Source: Chloroflexia bacterium
Lineage (GTDB): Bacteria; Chloroflexota; Chloroflexia; Thermomicrobiales; UBA6265
NCBI GenBank assembly: GCA_013696525.1
Contig: JACCYK010000558.1
Coordinates: 1-5,337, forward strand
Reading direction: 5' to 3'
DNA length: 5,337 nt
Part shown: one piece after another, positions 4,907-5,337 of the stretch
Layout: each line of letters opens with the position of its first letter
How positions within the stretch are numbered: the stretch's first letter is position 1
The notes under the pieces: model-generated
Databases searched by the model: none
Told to the model about the DNA's origin: nothing
The model's input: only the letters and a program-made list of their open reading frames with translations
Made by a program: the position numbers and the translations under genes

Positions 4907-5337
4907 ATGGCCGATAGTAAGTGGCTCCGCAGCGGATTTGTTTGGATCGTCCTGATCGTGGCGGTGATCGCGCTCTGGTTCACGCTCGTGAGCGGCGAGA
5001 ACGAGCCGACCGCGCTCAGCATTGGCCAGGTGGTCGCCGCCGTCAAAGCGGGCGAAGTGGAACGGTTGGTCCAGGTCGAGGATAGCCGCGAAGTCACGGT
5101 CGAGTACACCGAGGCGGCGGGGCGGCAGGATGCCAGGACCACCTTGCCGGCGGAAACGAACGTGCTCGACGTGCTCCGCAACTACGGCGTCGACGTGGCG
5201 GGCCAGCCCGAGACGCTGGTGACGATCACGCCGGCCAGCCGGTGGGGAGCCTGGCTGGGCGCGATCGGCTTCCTTCTGCCGACCTTGTTCCTGATCGGCA
5301 TCTTCGTCTTCATGATGCGCCAGGCCCAGGGGAGCAA
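4907..5337 (+). CDS. ftsH: ATP-dependent zinc metalloprotease FtsH, N-terminal part (right edge)
   Basis: A membrane-anchored AAA+ protease that degrades misfolded membrane proteins and some regulators. Only the first 143 residues are in the window: a short cytosolic N-terminus, transmembrane helix 1 (about 11-28), an extracytoplasmic domain (about 30-110) starting with the family-typical short strand and helix after ALSIGQVV, transmembrane helix 2 (about 114-137), and the conserved juxtamembrane segment FMMRQAQG (135-142) that leads into the AAA+ module. The Walker motifs and the HEXXH zinc site lie beyond the edge. The ATG at 4907 has GGGAG (4895-4899) 7 nt upstream. It is separated from hpt by 96 nt containing its own promoter candidate. 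The tilS-hpt-ftsH order is common in bacteria and strengthens the call. Confidence 0.93.
   Translation, partial: MADSKWLRSGFVWIVLIVAVIALWFTLVSGENEPTALSIGQVVAAVKAGEVERLVQVEDSREVTVEYTEAAGRQDARTTLPAETNVLDVLRNYGVDVAGQPETLVTITPASRWGAWLGAIGFLLPTLFLIGIFVFMMRQAQGS

Overview
The window is GC-rich, densely coding bacterial chromosome with housekeeping content. The best guess is a Chloroflexota-type (Thermomicrobia/Sphaerobacter-like) or other high-GC organism. This rests on general resemblance of the PcrA and FtsH sequences and on the tilS-hpt-ftsH order, without any database search, so the phylum is a weak inference. No mobile element, CRISPR array or rRNA was seen.

Layout, left to right. (1) Positions 1-2112, minus strand: a UvrD/PcrA-type DNA helicase, complete at its start but running off the left edge at its C-terminal linker. 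It is open in this frame for the whole stretch. (2) Positions 2113-2255: a divergent promoter region. It holds a perfect GAAC-AATT-GTTC palindrome (a LexA/SOS-type box) just upstream of pcrA, and a good sigma70-type promoter for the tRNA. (3) Positions 2256-2330, plus strand: a CAU-anticodon tRNA (elongator Met, or possibly Ile2) with an encoded CCA end. (4) Positions 2404-2435: a perfect 14-bp hairpin between convergent transcription units. (5) Positions 2458-2604, minus strand: a small gene for a 48-residue, extremely arginine-rich protein. It has a near-perfect Shine-Dalgarno, and an internal repeat whose nucleotide differences are all synonymous. (6) Positions 2704-2840: two 70-bp-period repeat modules, each made of GATGAG-like hexamers at exact 11-bp steps plus an inverted CTCATC. 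This looks like an operator array. (7) Positions 2841-3179: a gene-free leader before tilS. (8) Positions 3180-4810, plus strand: tilS and hpt, 14 nt apart, with identical GGGAGG-N8-start ribosome binding sites. (9) Positions 4811-5337: an extended -10 promoter, a structured leader and the start of ftsH, which runs off the right edge.

How they work together. TilS modifies the CAU-anticodon Ile tRNA, Hpt salvages purines and FtsH is the membrane AAA+ protease. The three are often neighbours in bacteria, and in Bacillus subtilis TilS and HprT have been reported to act together as an activator of ftsH. PcrA is probably under DNA-damage control here if the GAAC-N4-GTTC box is real.

The least explained part is 2440-2840: an unnamed Arg-rich micro-gene preceded by a phased direct-repeat array. 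That is where something undescribed is most likely to be.
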